The notes beneath the pieces are model-generated. The model did no database searches and had not been told where the DNA came from. It saw nothing but the letters and a program-made list of their open reading frames with translations. 42,440 bases of DNA from Pseudomonadota bacterium (lineage in GTDB: Bacteria; Pseudomonadota; Alphaproteobacteria; Rickettsiales; Midichloriaceae): assembly GCA_018242185.1 (NCBI GenBank), contig JAFECK010000011.1:1-42440 (forward strand), given 5' to 3'. The number at the start of each line of letters is the position of its first letter. Positions within the stretch are counted from its first letter, which is position 1. Both the position numbers and the translations under genes were made by a program. Shown one piece after another: positions 33,761 through 42,440 of this stretch.

Positions 33761-34237
33761 TTAAGTAAATCTCATATGGTTAGCGTGGCAAATTGCGATA
33801 GATACAGCATCAGCAGTATCTGCTTGCGATATTGAGGCGCCTGGTAAGATATACCGTAACATTTGCAACATTCCGGTTTTATCAGAATGTCCTCGCCCGG
33901 TAATGCTTTTTTTCACAGCGTTAGGTGTATACTCTGCTGCAACCAACCCTACTTCTGCTAAGCTAACAAGAGCTACTCCGCGCGCTTGCGAAAGTAATAG
34001 AGAAGAGCGAAAATTGCGGTTCACAAATGTTTCTTCCATAGCTGCAGCTTGCGGTTGATACAGCTGCAGAATTAGTAAAAGCGAAGTGCGTATGTGTAAT
34101 AAGCGCAAGGGTAGCGGTTGCGTTGGGTCGGTCTGGATAACGTCTCCAGCTGCAAAGCGTAGTGTTCCAGGCGCCGCCTCAATGATTCCCCAGCCAGTGC
34201 GCTGTAAACCAGGATCTATACCTATTATCCTATTCAT
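33761..34237 (-). CDS. ruvC: Holliday junction endonuclease RuvC
   Basis: RuvC cleaves Holliday junctions symmetrically in the RuvABC resolvasome. The 158-residue protein has the catalytic acidic residues in [14 protein letters not shown] (Asp8), [13 protein letters not shown] (Glu68/Glu69) and [14 protein letters not shown] (Asp140 and Asp143). Length is normal. Its start overlaps the end of yebC by 8 bases, an arrangement seen widely (yebC-ruvC). ruvA lies 26 kb away in this window and ruvB is not here. Confidence 0.96.
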   Translation of the reverse strand: MNRIIGIDPGLQRTGWGIIEAAPGTLRFAAGDVIQTDPTQPLPLRLLHIRTSLLLILQLYQPQAAAMEETFVNRNFRSSLLLSQARGVALVSLAEVGLVAAEYTPNAVKKSITGRGHSDKTGMLQMLRYILPGASISQADTADAVSIAICHANHMRFT

Positions 34238-34985
34238 TAGCCAGCTTTTCTAGAAGTTCAGGAGCTATCTCGAAATTTCCGACCACCTGTTGCACGTCAT
34301 CACTATCCTCCAGCGCTTCTATAAACTTCAGGATTTTACGCGCCATTTCTATATCATTGACTGCCACCATATTATCAGGCCTCCAAGTAATCTCTGCCTG
34401 AGCGGGCGCGCCTAGCTTTGACTCAAGCGCTTCACGAACTTGATGAAAGTGGCTTGGTGCGCAGATAATCTCGTGACCATCTTCGTCAGAAATACAGTCA
34501 TCTGCACCAACTTCAATGGCTGCCTCCATAAGCTGATCCGCGGACCCAGTTTGCACTCCATAATGCATGGACCCGATAGACTTAAACATATAGCTAACGC
34601 TACCAGTTTCGCCTAAAGCCCCACCGTATTTAGTGAAAGTGGAGCGCACCTCAGAAGCTGTACGATTGCGATTATCTGTAAGTGCTTCGACGATGAATGC
34701 CGTTCCGCCTGGCCCATACCCCTCATAGCGCACCTCATCATAGTTAGAGCTTGCATCATTTTGGTTTGCACGAACTATTGCCGCATCTATCTTATCTTTC
34801 GGCATATTTTCGGCTTTTGCGGCAGCTATTGCTACTCGTAAGCGGGTATTAAATGCAGGGTCTGCTTGCCCTTCCTTTACAGAAACAGTAATCTCGCGCG
34901 AAAGCTTGGTAAATAGCTTGCCACGCCTTTTATCTTGCGCACCTTTACGGTGCATAATGTTCTTAAATTTCGAATGTCCTGCCAT
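34230..34985 (-). CDS. yebC: YebC/TACO1-family protein
   Basis: YebC/TACO1 proteins are implicated in translation of difficult (for example polyproline) stretches and some act as transcription regulators. The 251-residue protein begins with the family signature [18 protein letters not shown] and carries [22 protein letters not shown] and the [19 protein letters not shown] motif. Length is normal. AGAG precedes the ATG by about eight bases. It is coupled to ruvC. Confidence 0.95.
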   Translation of the reverse strand: MAGHSKFKNIMHRKGAQDKRRGKLFTKLSREITVSVKEGQADPAFNTRLRVAIAAAKAENMPKDKIDAAIVRANQNDASSNYDEVRYEGYGPGGTAFIVEALTDNRNRTASEVRSTFTKYGGALGETGSVSYMFKSIGSMHYGVQTGSADQLMEAAIEVGADDCISDEDGHEIICAPSHFHQVREALESKLGAPAQAEITWRPDNMVAVNDIEMARKILKFIEALEDSDDVQQVVGNFEIAPELLEKLANE

Positions 34986-35082
34986 AAGCTTTCTCTTTAG
35001 ATTTTAATAGAATTCAGCATAGAGCAATACTGCGACAATGGAAAGGGGGTTAGTATTGTAAGCAGAGCTATCTCTAAGCTTT

Positions 35083-35670
35083 TCAGCTCTTACTTGAATC
35101 GCCCAAGCCTTTCCAATGGCGCACCAAGCCAGACTCTATACCAAATAGATCCAGCACCCGGCCCACTTGATGCTCCAGCATCTCCTCAATACTGGCAGGC
35201 TTAATATAAAGCGTTACCACTGTCGGCATTACTATAGCACCCATTTGAGTGACACGCTCCATATTCTGGATATGGCCTAGATGTAATGGAGTTTCTCGCA
35301 CCAATAACACCAGCTTACGCCGCTCTTTCAGCATCACATCCGCACTCCTAGAAATAAGAGAGCTACTTATACCGCAAGCGATTTCCGCCAAGCTTTTGAC
35401 CGTGCAAGGTGCAATGATCATGCCGCTCATTTTACACGATCCAGAAGCAAGGCACACAGAGATATCATTGTTATGATAGTAGTGATCAGCCATTTGCACC
35501 ACCTCATCAAAGCTATGTTCCGTCTCATGCTCAATAGTCAGGCGACCAGCTTTGCTGATCACCAAATGCGTTTGCACACCGCATTTACGCAACACCTGTA
35601 ACAGCTTGATACCATATATTGCACCAGAAGCACCGGTTATAGCCACAATCATGTTTTGTATCTCTGCCAT
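35083..35670 (-). CDS. ubiX: flavin prenyltransferase UbiX
   Basis: UbiX makes the prenylated FMN cofactor of the UbiD decarboxylase in ubiquinone synthesis. The 195-residue protein has the N-terminal nucleotide-binding VAITGASGAIYGIKLLQVL. The conserved core includes IIAPCTVKSLAEIACGIS, SSLISRSADVMLKERRKLVLLVRETPLH and GAIVMPTVVTLYIKP. The start at 35670 follows AAGGA by four bases. nadE ends one base upstream, so the two are probably coupled. ubiD is not in the window. Confidence 0.94.
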   Translation of the reverse strand: MAEIQNMIVAITGASGAIYGIKLLQVLRKCGVQTHLVISKAGRLTIEHETEHSFDEVVQMADHYYHNNDISVCLASGSCKMSGMIIAPCTVKSLAEIACGISSSLISRSADVMLKERRKLVLLVRETPLHLGHIQNMERVTQMGAIVMPTVVTLYIKPASIEEMLEHQVGRVLDLFGIESGLVRHWKGLGDSSKS

Positions 35671-35671
35671 A

Positions 35672-37366
35672 TTATCCTTTTTTCTTATACTCAGTGATTG
35701 GGTAACGCCAGTCCTTGCCAAAATTACGGGTAGTAATCTTTGGTCCTAATGCTGCTTGTCGGCGCTTAAATTCAGCACTGTGCAACATCTGCCTGATGCG
35801 TAAGATCAATTCATTAGCTATGCCCTGCTCCACCAGCTGGCTACTACTTACATTACCTTCAATCAAATATGCCAAAATCAAATCTAATACTTCGTACGCT
35901 GGCAAACTATCCTGATCCTTCTGATTAGGGCGTAACTCAGCGGTTGGCGCCTTCTTTAGTACGTTATCTGTAAACGGTTGCACCAGTGCATTGGTTAGGC
36001 TCGCAGGTGGTATATTATGATTGCGCCAATGTGCCAGCCTATAAACCAGAGTCTTATAAACATCTTTGATTGGTGCAAAGCCTCCGCACATGTCACCGTA
36101 AATAGTGGCATACCCGACTGCGTATTCAGATTTATTGCCAGTAGCTAATAGCAACTGCCCATTTTGGTTAGACGCCGCCATCAATAGCAAGCCACGCAAT
36201 CTTGCCTGTAGGTTTTCTTCCGTTAAGGACGCTATACCTACTCCAAGACCATTGGTTAATTCACCCGCTGCTATCTCGTGTAGTTGCTTAATACTCAAGG
36301 TATAATGCTTGCAACCGAGCTTATTGATTAGCTCCATAGCGTCTTTATAGCTCTCTTGCGAAGTATATTTCGATGGTAACATTACTACACTCAAAGCCTC
36401 TGACCCTAAAGCATCAGCGGCTAAAACACTAACGAAACTAGAGTCCATACCGCCAGAAAGACCTAGCATCACTGAAGCAAAGCCATTCTTATGCACATAA
36501 TCTCGCAAACCCAGCATCAAGGCTTGGTATATATCACCCTCATCCTGAGCTGGAATTTTCACCTGTGAGCGCTGCCCTTCTTCACTAGATATTTCTACAA
36601 ACAGCACATTCTCCTGCCATGGATCCGTACTTGAAACTATAGTGCCTTTACTGCTCAGCACAAAACTGGCTCCATCAAACAGCAGTTCATCTTGTCCGCC
36701 AATTAGGTTGGCATACACTAGCGGTTTATTATGTTTTTGCGCTATACCTTGCGCTATATTCAACCTTCTGGCGCGTTTTTTCTCTTCATAGGGCGACGCG
36801 TTTAAAACTACAAATATATCAGCGCCGGTAGAAACAAGCCGATCTGGCACATCATCATACCACATATCCTCGCAAATCATCACGCCGAGCCTACGACCAG
36901 CGAACTCAATCGACGCAAGATCACTCAGGTGGGTATTTTGAAAATAACGTGTCTCATCGAAGACGCCGTAATTAGGTAAATGATGTTTATAAGCTCTGCC
37001 TATTTCTTTGCCATTAGCGAATAAAATAGCCGCGTTATAAAGCTGCGGCTGGCGAAATTTTGGGCTAATATCATCATTCGAGCCGCAGTCTACCGGTAAA
37101 CCCACTAAAAGCCCGGTCGTGCGCCCATCTGTTATCTCTGCTAGCTCCTGCAGCACCTGCTCCTGTTGCTCCCGCCAGCTATCACCTAATAATAAATCTT
37201 CTGCCATATAGCCAACAACCGCCAGTTCTGGCGTAATCATTAAGTCCGACCCAGATGCTGTTGCTGCATCGTATGCAGCTCGAATTTTCGCTATGTTGCC
37301 CCGAATATCCCAAACTGTCATATTCAGCTGTGCTATTGCTACACCTATGACTCCAGGCCCCTTCAC
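35672..37366 (-). CDS. nadE: glutamine-dependent NAD+ synthetase
   Basis: NadE converts nicotinic acid adenine dinucleotide to NAD+ using glutamine nitrogen. The 564-residue protein has an N-terminal nitrilase/glutaminase domain with the catalytic triad in TPELAVVGYMAEDLLL (Glu), YKHHLPNYGVFDE (Lys) and GVMICEDMWYDDV (Cys). The C-terminal synthetase domain has the ATP P-loop MLGLSGGMDSSFVSVLAADAL and LLATGNKSEYAVGYATIYGD. The start is a GTG; AAGGA is nine bases before it. Keeping this step suggests the organism finishes NAD+ synthesis itself. ubiX follows after one base. Confidence 0.95.
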   Translation of the reverse strand: MKGPGVIGVAIAQLNMTVWDIRGNIAKIRAAYDAATASGSDLMITPELAVVGYMAEDLLLGDSWREQQEQVLQELAEITDGRTTGLLVGLPVDCGSNDDISPKFRQPQLYNAAILFANGKEIGRAYKHHLPNYGVFDETRYFQNTHLSDLASIEFAGRRLGVMICEDMWYDDVPDRLVSTGADIFVVLNASPYEEKKRARRLNIAQGIAQKHNKPLVYANLIGGQDELLFDGASFVLSSKGTIVSSTDPWQENVLFVEISSEEGQRSQVKIPAQDEGDIYQALMLGLRDYVHKNGFASVMLGLSGGMDSSFVSVLAADALGSEALSVVMLPSKYTSQESYKDAMELINKLGCKHYTLSIKQLHEIAAGELTNGLGVGIASLTEENLQARLRGLLLMAASNQNGQLLLATGNKSEYAVGYATIYGDMCGGFAPIKDVYKTLVYRLAHWRNHNIPPASLTNALVQPFTDNVLKKAPTAELRPNQKDQDSLPAYEVLDLILAYLIEGNVSSSQLVEQGIANELILRIRQMLHSAEFKRRQAALGPKITTRNFGKDWRYPITEYKKKG

Positions 37367-37437
37367 GTTGATCTATCCTTGTATGTTAGTATTATTTATT
37401 ATACAGTACAAATTCATACAGTACTTTAGACACTATT

Positions 37438-37917
37438 ATGAGCAAAAAAACAGTATCAAGCAACATAAAAACGTTGGTTGCCAATAATAAACGTGGGTAT
37501 TTTGACTACCATATAGAAGAAAAGATCGAAGCCGGTATCGTATTAAAAGGTACTGAGGTAAAAAGTATGCGCTGCGGTAAAATTAGCTTGAATGATGCGC
37601 ATGTTGAAGAAATAGACGGAGAGCTATACATAACGGGCTTTTCCATCCCCGAATACGACAAGGCAAGCCTGTTCAACCACTATCCGAAGCGGCCTAAAAA
37701 GCTGCTATTAAACCGTAAAGAAGTAAAACAAATTATGGGGTTAATCCAGCGTAAAGGCTATACAGCCATTGCTCTACAGGTGTATTTTAATCAGCGCAAT
37801 CTTATAAAGGTGGAGATTGGCTTAGCACGCGGCAAGAAACAGCATGATAAACGTGAAGCTATTAAGCAAAGAGAATGGGATAGACAGAAAAATAGGGCAG
37901 TAAAAGAGAATCGCTAA
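37438..37917 (+). CDS. smpB: SsrA-binding protein SmpB
   Basis: SmpB binds tmRNA and delivers it to stalled ribosomes for trans-translation. The 159-residue protein has the oligonucleotide-binding barrel (AGIVLKGTEVKSMRCGKISLNDAHV), the tmRNA-binding KRPKKLLLNRKEVKQI, the central IALQVYFNQRNLIKVEIGLARGKK, and the basic C-terminal tail (KREAIKQREWDR). Length is normal. No strong ribosome site is seen. The tmRNA gene itself is not in the window. It ends 3 bases before the convergent J-domain gene. Confidence 0.96.
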   Translation: MSKKTVSSNIKTLVANNKRGYFDYHIEEKIEAGIVLKGTEVKSMRCGKISLNDAHVEEIDGELYITGFSIPEYDKASLFNHYPKRPKKLLLNRKEVKQIMGLIQRKGYTAIALQVYFNQRNLIKVEIGLARGKKQHDKREAIKQREWDRQKNRAVKENR

Positions 37918-37920
37918 CCC

Positions 37921-39600
37921 TTACCTTGCGCCCCTTACTCCAACTCTCTCTTGTTCTGTATAAATCTTATAAAGAGCTATTTCACTAGCTAAATAGACCA
38001 ATACAGGTATAGCTATTGCTGTTAATAGAGGAGCGAGAAGCCATGTATTGTTAGTATCAGCCTCAATGATGCCAGCTAGCGTAGTAAACCATGACCCTCG
38101 ACTAAAGTAAGCCTCTATGCTGCTAGGTGCACTATATAAATCTGGGAAATTCCAATATAATGCTAGCTCATTTGCACCCTGCAATACTGTAAAAATAGCC
38201 ACCCCACCAACTGCCCCCAGAAGCGCTGCTTTTATAGTTAATTTTGTTTGATCCTTATCGCGGTTTTTTATATAGTCTACGTATTCTGAGCTTTCCTCTC
38301 TGTATGCCAGCAAGTCATAGGTGGCAGCAACGCTCAGGATGGTATAGGAATATCTAATACCAATTATCAGACTTCCTGCGAGATTAATGAAAAAAGCTGT
38401 TTTCACTGAAGCGGCTAAATTGAAGCCTGTGAAAACTATGGTCGACATACATATACCGATACAGCTCGCCATTAGTTTCTCGGATTTTGCTTTATATAAT
38501 AATGGCAATTTTCTCCGCTGTTCCGGTGACATCCACAGCAGCGCCGTACCATTTTTCTGCTGTTTTAATCTAGTAATCAATTGATTATTGGCCTCAATCT
38601 GCTCAAGCGCGCCTCTTTGGCTCATAGGAATATTAGCATCAACCGGCATCATAGCATTGGCTGGAATGGCCTGATTGCTCTGTTGTAGCATATGGTTTTT
38701 ATATTCGATGAATTCTACCATTGCGCATAAAAATACAGAATCCATGTTTTGCAAGATCTCAGGAGGGGCGAGTCCTTTCCAATTTCCTTTTTGTATAGAG
38801 CGCCCGATAGCGGGTAGCGGGTCCATTCCATATAACATAGGCGTATAAAAGCCCTCTGCAATGAAAGCCATATACATAAACGGGATATCATCCGCCCGTT
38901 TTACTGTCTTAGCTTTGATCTGAGTATTCCAGTCACCTATTAAGCTATTCATTAGTACGTCTGCTGGCTGTACATTATCATAATTCTGCTGGTTTATTAG
39001 ATTGGGGTGGGCGGTCTGGCAATGATTCAAAGCGCGTTCTATGAGCTTTGGGTAGTTTGGTTGATCCCATAAAAATGTCTCGTGGAAAAAAGTGTTCCCT
39101 CTTAAATCAAGCGCATTAACTCCATCTGCTTTCACTACATCTACTTTCACTATTTGGTCAAACCATTGTTTAGCCGTATTCTCATCCTGAATATAACCAT
39201 ATTGCCTAGCCCATGCATGTATTAGCGCCTTACCGTTATTCAAACACGTTTTCACCATGTCGAAGTGAATACCAGGAATGAGTGTAGAAATATTATCTTT
39301 GAGCGTATCAACAAGATTTTGGATCTTTTGGAACGCTTTTTTAGCTTGTTCGCGTATTTCTAGCTGTTTTGTGTTATCTGGGTCTGAAAACTTATCTGGG
39401 TGGAATACTATGCTCAGATGACGCAATGTCTTTATCAATGCGTTTCGCTTGGCATTATCATCATCACCAACAACCTGCTGCAGTATACAACCCCCAAGAT
39501 CGGATAGGTCTTGGGCTTCATTGATATACACAGCCCACTTAAGGCGTTTGGCCTGTTCCTGGTCTCTACTAGTAAATATTTTCTCCCACTGGTGTTGCAT
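37921..39600 (-). CDS. J-domain protein with ankyrin-like segment and membrane helices
   Basis: This 559-residue protein has a J-domain-like region at about 45-100 with the HPD triad (67-69) in LSIVFHPDKFSDPDNTKQ, so it may stimulate an Hsp70 such as DnaK. Residues about 166-218 (LRGNTFFHETF then LINQQNYDNVQPADVL) fit an ankyrin repeat outline. Four hydrophobic segments follow near 376-396, 402-420, 456-475 and 519-542. There is no Gly/Phe or zinc-finger region of classical DnaJ. The start at 39600 follows AAGGG by six bases; an ATG ten codons upstream has no ribosome site. Ankyrin and J-domain combinations in secretion-equipped symbionts often target hosts, but this is inference. Confidence 0.78.
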   Translation of the reverse strand: MQHQWEKIFTSRDQEQAKRLKWAVYINEAQDLSDLGGCILQQVVGDDDNAKRNALIKTLRHLSIVFHPDKFSDPDNTKQLEIREQAKKAFQKIQNLVDTLKDNISTLIPGIHFDMVKTCLNNGKALIHAWARQYGYIQDENTAKQWFDQIVKVDVVKADGVNALDLRGNTFFHETFLWDQPNYPKLIERALNHCQTAHPNLINQQNYDNVQPADVLMNSLIGDWNTQIKAKTVKRADDIPFMYMAFIAEGFYTPMLYGMDPLPAIGRSIQKGNWKGLAPPEILQNMDSVFLCAMVEFIEYKNHMLQQSNQAIPANAMMPVDANIPMSQRGALEQIEANNQLITRLKQQKNGTALLWMSPEQRRKLPLLYKAKSEKLMASCIGICMSTIVFTGFNLAASVKTAFFINLAGSLIIGIRYSYTILSVAATYDLLAYREESSEYVDYIKNRDKDQTKLTIKAALLGAVGGVAIFTVLQGANELALYWNFPDLYSAPSSIEAYFSRGSWFTTLAGIIEADTNNTWLLAPLLTAIAIPVLVYLASEIALYKIYTEQERVGVRGAR

Positions 39601-39752
39601 TACTTTCCCTTGGATCGATATATGCGTCATATTAATTGATATTCAGGCAAAGATCAATGATAAAGATCTTGTATAATCTTTATGGCTCTATAATTGCAAC
39701 AATCAATATACCTCTTGTAGATAGCTACAATATCACCTATCGTTAACAAAAA

Positions 39753-41264
39753 ATGGAACCTGATATGTCTAAACAGCAGCCAAACAGCAGTTATAATAAG
39801 CTGAAAAACATCTTTAAAGAAATCCATATAATAAGAGCCATCCAAAGCAATTTGCATTGGGATATGGAAGTGATGATGCCTGAACAAGCTGTAGATGCTA
39901 GAGGAGAACAGCTTGCCTTCTTAGAAGAACAGGTTGTACATAGAATTACAGCGCAGGAGGTGTCTGAAATGTTAGATCAGGCAGTAGCTGAGGTGGCTAA
40001 GCTAGATCAGTGGGAGCAAGCTAATTTACGCAATATGAAGAGGATATACACCAATTACATCGCTGTGGACGGAAAACTTATGGCGCAATATAGCGAGATT
40101 TGTAATAAATCTAATGCAGTTTGGCGTGAAGCTAGAGCAAATAACGACTGGGAGATGTTGACGCCATATTTGGAGAAAGTAGTAGATATGGTGCGCAAAA
40201 TTGCAGAGCAGCGTGCAGATTATCTTAGTATGACTCCTTATAATAGCTTACTTAATGAATTCGATCCTGGTCGGACTTCTGCAGAAATCGATGAGCATTT
40301 CTCTTACCTTAGTAAAGAACTTCCAGAGATTTTAGGTGCTAGGATGGAAACGCAGCAAGTCAAAGATCGATGGCCGTTTTTAGTACCCACAGAAGCACAG
40401 AAAAAACTCGGAGTAGAGTATATGCAGGAGATGGGGTTTAATTTCAGCAGCGGGCGCCTAGATACTAGTACTCATCCCTTCTGCAATGGTGGATGGCCTG
40501 ATATCCGCATTACCTCTCGGTATGACGAATCTGATCCTATCACGGCGCTGTATGGCATCCTCCATGAAGCTGGGCATGCGTTATATGAACAGCAACTACC
40601 ACGTGCTTGGCGGGATCAGCCTGTGGGATGCGCGCATGGCATGAGCTTGCATGAAAGCCAGTCTTTGTTTGTAGAAAAACAAATAGGCCGCCACCCTAAA
40701 TTTATCTCGCACCTAAGTAAACGCATGAAGGTTGTATTTAATGAATTTGGAGATACGGTAGACGAACATTGGCTGCAACAATATATGCTGCATGTTCAGC
40801 CTTCTTTTATTCGGGTAGATGCTGATGAGGTGACTTATCCAATGCATATAATTATGCGTTATAATATTGAAAAACGCTTATTTGATGGAGATATAGGGGT
40901 ACGCGATATGCCGAGGTTATGGAATGCGTATAGCCAAGAATTGCTTGGCATCATTCCTCCTGACGACGTCTCTGGCTGCCTACAAGATATTCACTGGCCT
41001 TCTGGTTTATTCGGATATTTCCCTACTTACACCTTGGGCGCCATGAATGCTGCTCAGCTTGCCAAAGCCATGAATAAGGCGATGCCTCATTGGCGTGACC
41101 AGCTAGCAGATGGAAGATTAAAACCCGTAATTGAGTGGTTGGGTACACATGTCCACGCATATGCCTCTCTTTTTGGCACAGCAAATGAGTTAATAGAGCA
41201 TGCAACGGGAGAGATCCTTAACCCCCGTTACTTTATCGAACACTTGCGTTCTCGTTATTTATAG
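39753..41264 (+). CDS. M32 thermostable carboxypeptidase (Taq family)
   Basis: Zinc metallocarboxypeptidases of family M32 remove C-terminal residues from peptides. The 503-residue protein has the HExxH zinc site at 271-275 (YGILHEAGHALYEQQLP), the upstream ITSRYDESDP segment, and the downstream GMSLHESQSLFVEKQIGR. It also has the family C-terminal motif GALNAAQ-type (TLGAMNAAQLAKAM). Length is typical (about 500). The start could be the ATG at 39753 or 39765 (five residues later); neither has a strong ribosome site. It is cytosolic, with no signal peptide. A small conserved gene follows after 10 bases. Confidence 0.93.
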   Translation: MEPDMSKQQPNSSYNKLKNIFKEIHIIRAIQSNLHWDMEVMMPEQAVDARGEQLAFLEEQVVHRITAQEVSEMLDQAVAEVAKLDQWEQANLRNMKRIYTNYIAVDGKLMAQYSEICNKSNAVWREARANNDWEMLTPYLEKVVDMVRKIAEQRADYLSMTPYNSLLNEFDPGRTSAEIDEHFSYLSKELPEILGARMETQQVKDRWPFLVPTEAQKKLGVEYMQEMGFNFSSGRLDTSTHPFCNGGWPDIRITSRYDESDPITALYGILHEAGHALYEQQLPRAWRDQPVGCAHGMSLHESQSLFVEKQIGRHPKFISHLSKRMKVVFNEFGDTVDEHWLQQYMLHVQPSFIRVDADEVTYPMHIIMRYNIEKRLFDGDIGVRDMPRLWNAYSQELLGIIPPDDVSGCLQDIHWPSGLFGYFPTYTLGAMNAAQLAKAMNKAMPHWRDQLADGRLKPVIEWLGTHVHAYASLFGTANELIEHATGEILNPRYFIEHLRSRYL

Positions 41265-41274
41265 ATGGCATCAG

Positions 41275-41457
41275 ATGGGTAGCGGAGAAAAAGGTGGATA
41301 CATACTGGAATATATCGTTTGCGGCAATCTTCTAAAAGTGAGTGCCGTTGATCCTGAAACTGGTAAAGAAGCTGTAGTTTGGGGGCGGCGTAACGCTAAA
41401 TGGCCATTAGTGCAGCTAGCGATCGGTAAGCTTGAGCGTTTGCTTAAAAGTTCATAG
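41275..41457 (+). CDS. small conserved alphaproteobacterial protein (DUF6898-like)
   Basis: The 60-residue protein MGSGEKGGYILEYIVCGN... continues LLKVSAVDPETGKEAVVWGRR and ends in a helix, LVQLAIGKLERLL. The pattern EF-x-x-x-G-N-x-x-KVSAxDPxTGxEV followed by a Leu-rich helix is a widespread short alphaproteobacterial family that I recall as DUF6898; the number is from memory. Function is unknown. The start at 41275 is chosen because it matches the short family; an upstream frame overlaps the carboxypeptidase. Its stop lies inside a perfect palindrome shared with ubiE. Confidence 0.8.
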   Translation: MGSGEKGGYILEYIVCGNLLKVSAVDPETGKEAVVWGRRNAKWPLVQLAIGKLERLLKSS

Positions 41458-41474
41458 CTAAGTTCTTAGCTATG
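41453..41474. terminator. perfect 22-bp palindrome spanning two convergent stop codons
   Basis: CATAGCTAAG (41453-41462) and CTTAGCTATG (41465-41474) are exact reverse complements around TT. The stop codon of the small gene lies in the left arm, and the stop of ubiE in the right. It may act as a bidirectional terminator, although it lacks a T-run, or it may be a symmetric protein site. Confidence 0.6.
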
Positions 41475-42239
41475 TATTGGTTTATAACCTATGTGTATTG
41501 CCACCACTCCAAAGGTTAGCTTGCGGTAGCTAACTCCAGAAAAACCGGCATCTTCTACCATGACCGCAAACTCAGGTGCTTTAGGAAATTTGCGGATGCT
41601 TTCCACCAAATATTGGTAAGCGCTCGCATCACCAGCGATAATCTTGCCAATTGCCGGCACTATGTTGAATGAATATTGCTCATATACCTTAGCTATAACT
41701 CCTTCGCGTACATTAGAAAACTCTAAGCATGCAAATTTTCCCCCGGGCCGCAATACCCTATAAGCCTCTTTCAGTGCCTTAGGTATATTAGTAAAATTGC
41801 GGATGCCAAATGAAATGGCATAGTAATCAAAGGAGTTTTCATCAAACGGGAGTCTCTCACCGTTTCCGCGCACCCAAGTAATAAGATCGCTTTGCAAGGT
41901 AGTGGCCAATTTTTTCTTACCGCGCTCCATCATCTCAGCATTTAAATCACATACAGTAGCCTGCACGTTTCTATAGCCTTGATTATTAGCTGCTACTAAG
42001 AACATATTTGATATATCGCCAGTCCCACCTGCAACATCTAATAAATTTACTTCATTATATGGGGGTAGCTCAGAAATAAACTCGGCCTTCCAACAATGAT
42101 GCAGACCAAAGCTCATCAGATCATTCATAAGGTCATAGTTGGAAGCAACATTTGAGAACACGCCCTGTACTAGCCTTTCTTTCTCCGCTTCATTAACTTT
42201 ACGATAGCCAAAATAAGTGTGACGCTTTCTCTCTGCCAT
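41466..42239 (-). CDS. ubiE: ubiquinone/menaquinone C-methyltransferase UbiE
   Basis: UbiE is an S-adenosylmethionine-dependent methyltransferase that adds the ring methyl group in ubiquinone and menaquinone synthesis. The 257-residue protein has the SAM motif NLLDVAGGTGDIS and the UbiE signatures TYFGYRKVNEAEKERLVQGVFSN-type N-terminus, YDLMNDLMSFGLHHCWK, and the C-terminal RKLTFGVVAIHIGYKP. Length and order of motifs are normal. No clear ribosome site precedes the ATG. It overlaps the palindrome at its 3' end. No ubiB or other quinone gene follows in the window. Confidence 0.95.
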   Translation of the reverse strand: MAERKRHTYFGYRKVNEAEKERLVQGVFSNVASNYDLMNDLMSFGLHHCWKAEFISELPPYNEVNLLDVAGGTGDISNMFLVAANNQGYRNVQATVCDLNAEMMERGKKKLATTLQSDLITWVRGNGERLPFDENSFDYYAISFGIRNFTNIPKALKEAYRVLRPGGKFACLEFSNVREGVIAKVYEQYSFNIVPAIGKIIAGDASAYQYLVESIRKFPKAPEFAVMVEDAGFSGVSYRKLTFGVVAIHIGYKPIHS

Positions 42240-42440
42240 AATAATTTGTTTTCAGTTCTTACCTTCGGTAGTCTTCCATAAAACAAGAAGATTGTCCACT
42301 ATGATTTGGCCAAAGAATAATTCAGGGTCCTTTCGCGGAGTTAAATTTGTATTAAGTAATTGCCGTTGGGAAATGATGCAATTCTGATGGTTGTCGTATA
42401 AACTGTAAAAAAGATGTCATGGTGTGGCCTACGCCCACTG
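42240..42440. other. upstream region of ubiE, contents unclear
   Basis: Two short minus-strand frames remain. One, ending at 42352, is open to the right edge (28 residues including MTSFLQFIRQPSEL). Another runs open from 42416 to 42252 without a start codon. They could be remains of a frameshifted gene or chance. No promoter box of good quality is visible for ubiE. Confidence 0.3.

Noticed and set aside
42252-42416. 54-codon minus-strand open frame without start codon
   Set aside because: No start and no identifiable family; kept only as a note in the region entry.
1-42440. tRNA, rRNA, CRISPR arrays and insertion sequences
   Set aside because: Intergenic regions were read for cloverleaf ends, spaced direct repeats and transposase reading frames; none was found.

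Overview
This 42.4 kb window is dense, AT-leaning bacterial chromosome with short or overlapping gene junctions. The gene content points to an intracellular or host-associated alphaproteobacterium of the order Rickettsiales or a close relative. The evidence is a VirB8-VirB9 pair of a P-type type IV secretion system, sdhCDA without an adjacent sdhB, a Tim44-like protein followed by MltA, a PleD diguanylate cyclase, a CckA-like histidine-kinase core, a lone phage terminase, short palindromic repeat elements, and many lineage-specific membrane proteins. The genus cannot be named from sequence alone. I found no tRNA, rRNA, CRISPR array or insertion sequence.

Layout. Positions 1-3131 hold the 3' end of an unidentified ORF and two unknown membrane proteins. 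They end at a strong bidirectional hairpin terminator (3172-3215). From 9471 down to 3235 runs a leftward gene train: virB8, virB9, ruvA, a soluble histidine-kinase core, an unknown two-hairpin membrane protein, an ElbB-like DJ-1/PfpI protein, a secreted protein with a degenerate intradiol-dioxygenase domain, and a histidine-rich secreted protein. A solitary pilT and an LRV-like repeat protein run rightward (9637-11735) into convergent sdhA. The sdhC-sdhD-sdhA unit is translationally coupled and is separated from a divergent small membrane protein by a palindrome-bearing intergenic region.

Positions 15100-25994 are mainly rightward: a palindromic repeat, holB, a UbiH-type monooxygenase, two unknown membrane proteins (one with tandem ubiquitin-like folds), the Tim44-like gene, mltA and pleD. 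An isolated leftward terminase gene interrupts this run. Positions 26009-29227 run leftward with an HU/IHF protein, a small unknown ORF and a very large multipass membrane protein.

Positions 29600-33284 form a rightward unit of a KefB-type K+/H+ antiporter, NhaA and the tRNA t6A enzyme Sua5, behind a near-consensus promoter. Leftward housekeeping genes follow (a small unknown gene, ruvC, yebC, ubiX, nadE), then smpB rightward. A leftward J-domain/ankyrin-like membrane protein, an M32 carboxypeptidase, a small conserved alphaproteobacterial protein and ubiE complete the window.

How the genes fit together: ubiH, ubiX and ubiE supply ubiquinone, which succinate dehydrogenase reduces. RuvA and RuvC resolve Holliday junctions (RuvB is not here). 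KefB and NhaA handle K+, Na+ and proton balance. PleD and the CckA-like kinase suggest retained alphaproteobacterial cell-cycle signalling. The most unusual layer is a set of unrelated-looking proteins that combine hydrophilic, coiled-coil or eukaryote-like domains with paired membrane hairpins. In an organism with a VirB-type secretion system these are candidates for envelope or host-interface proteins; that role is inference.
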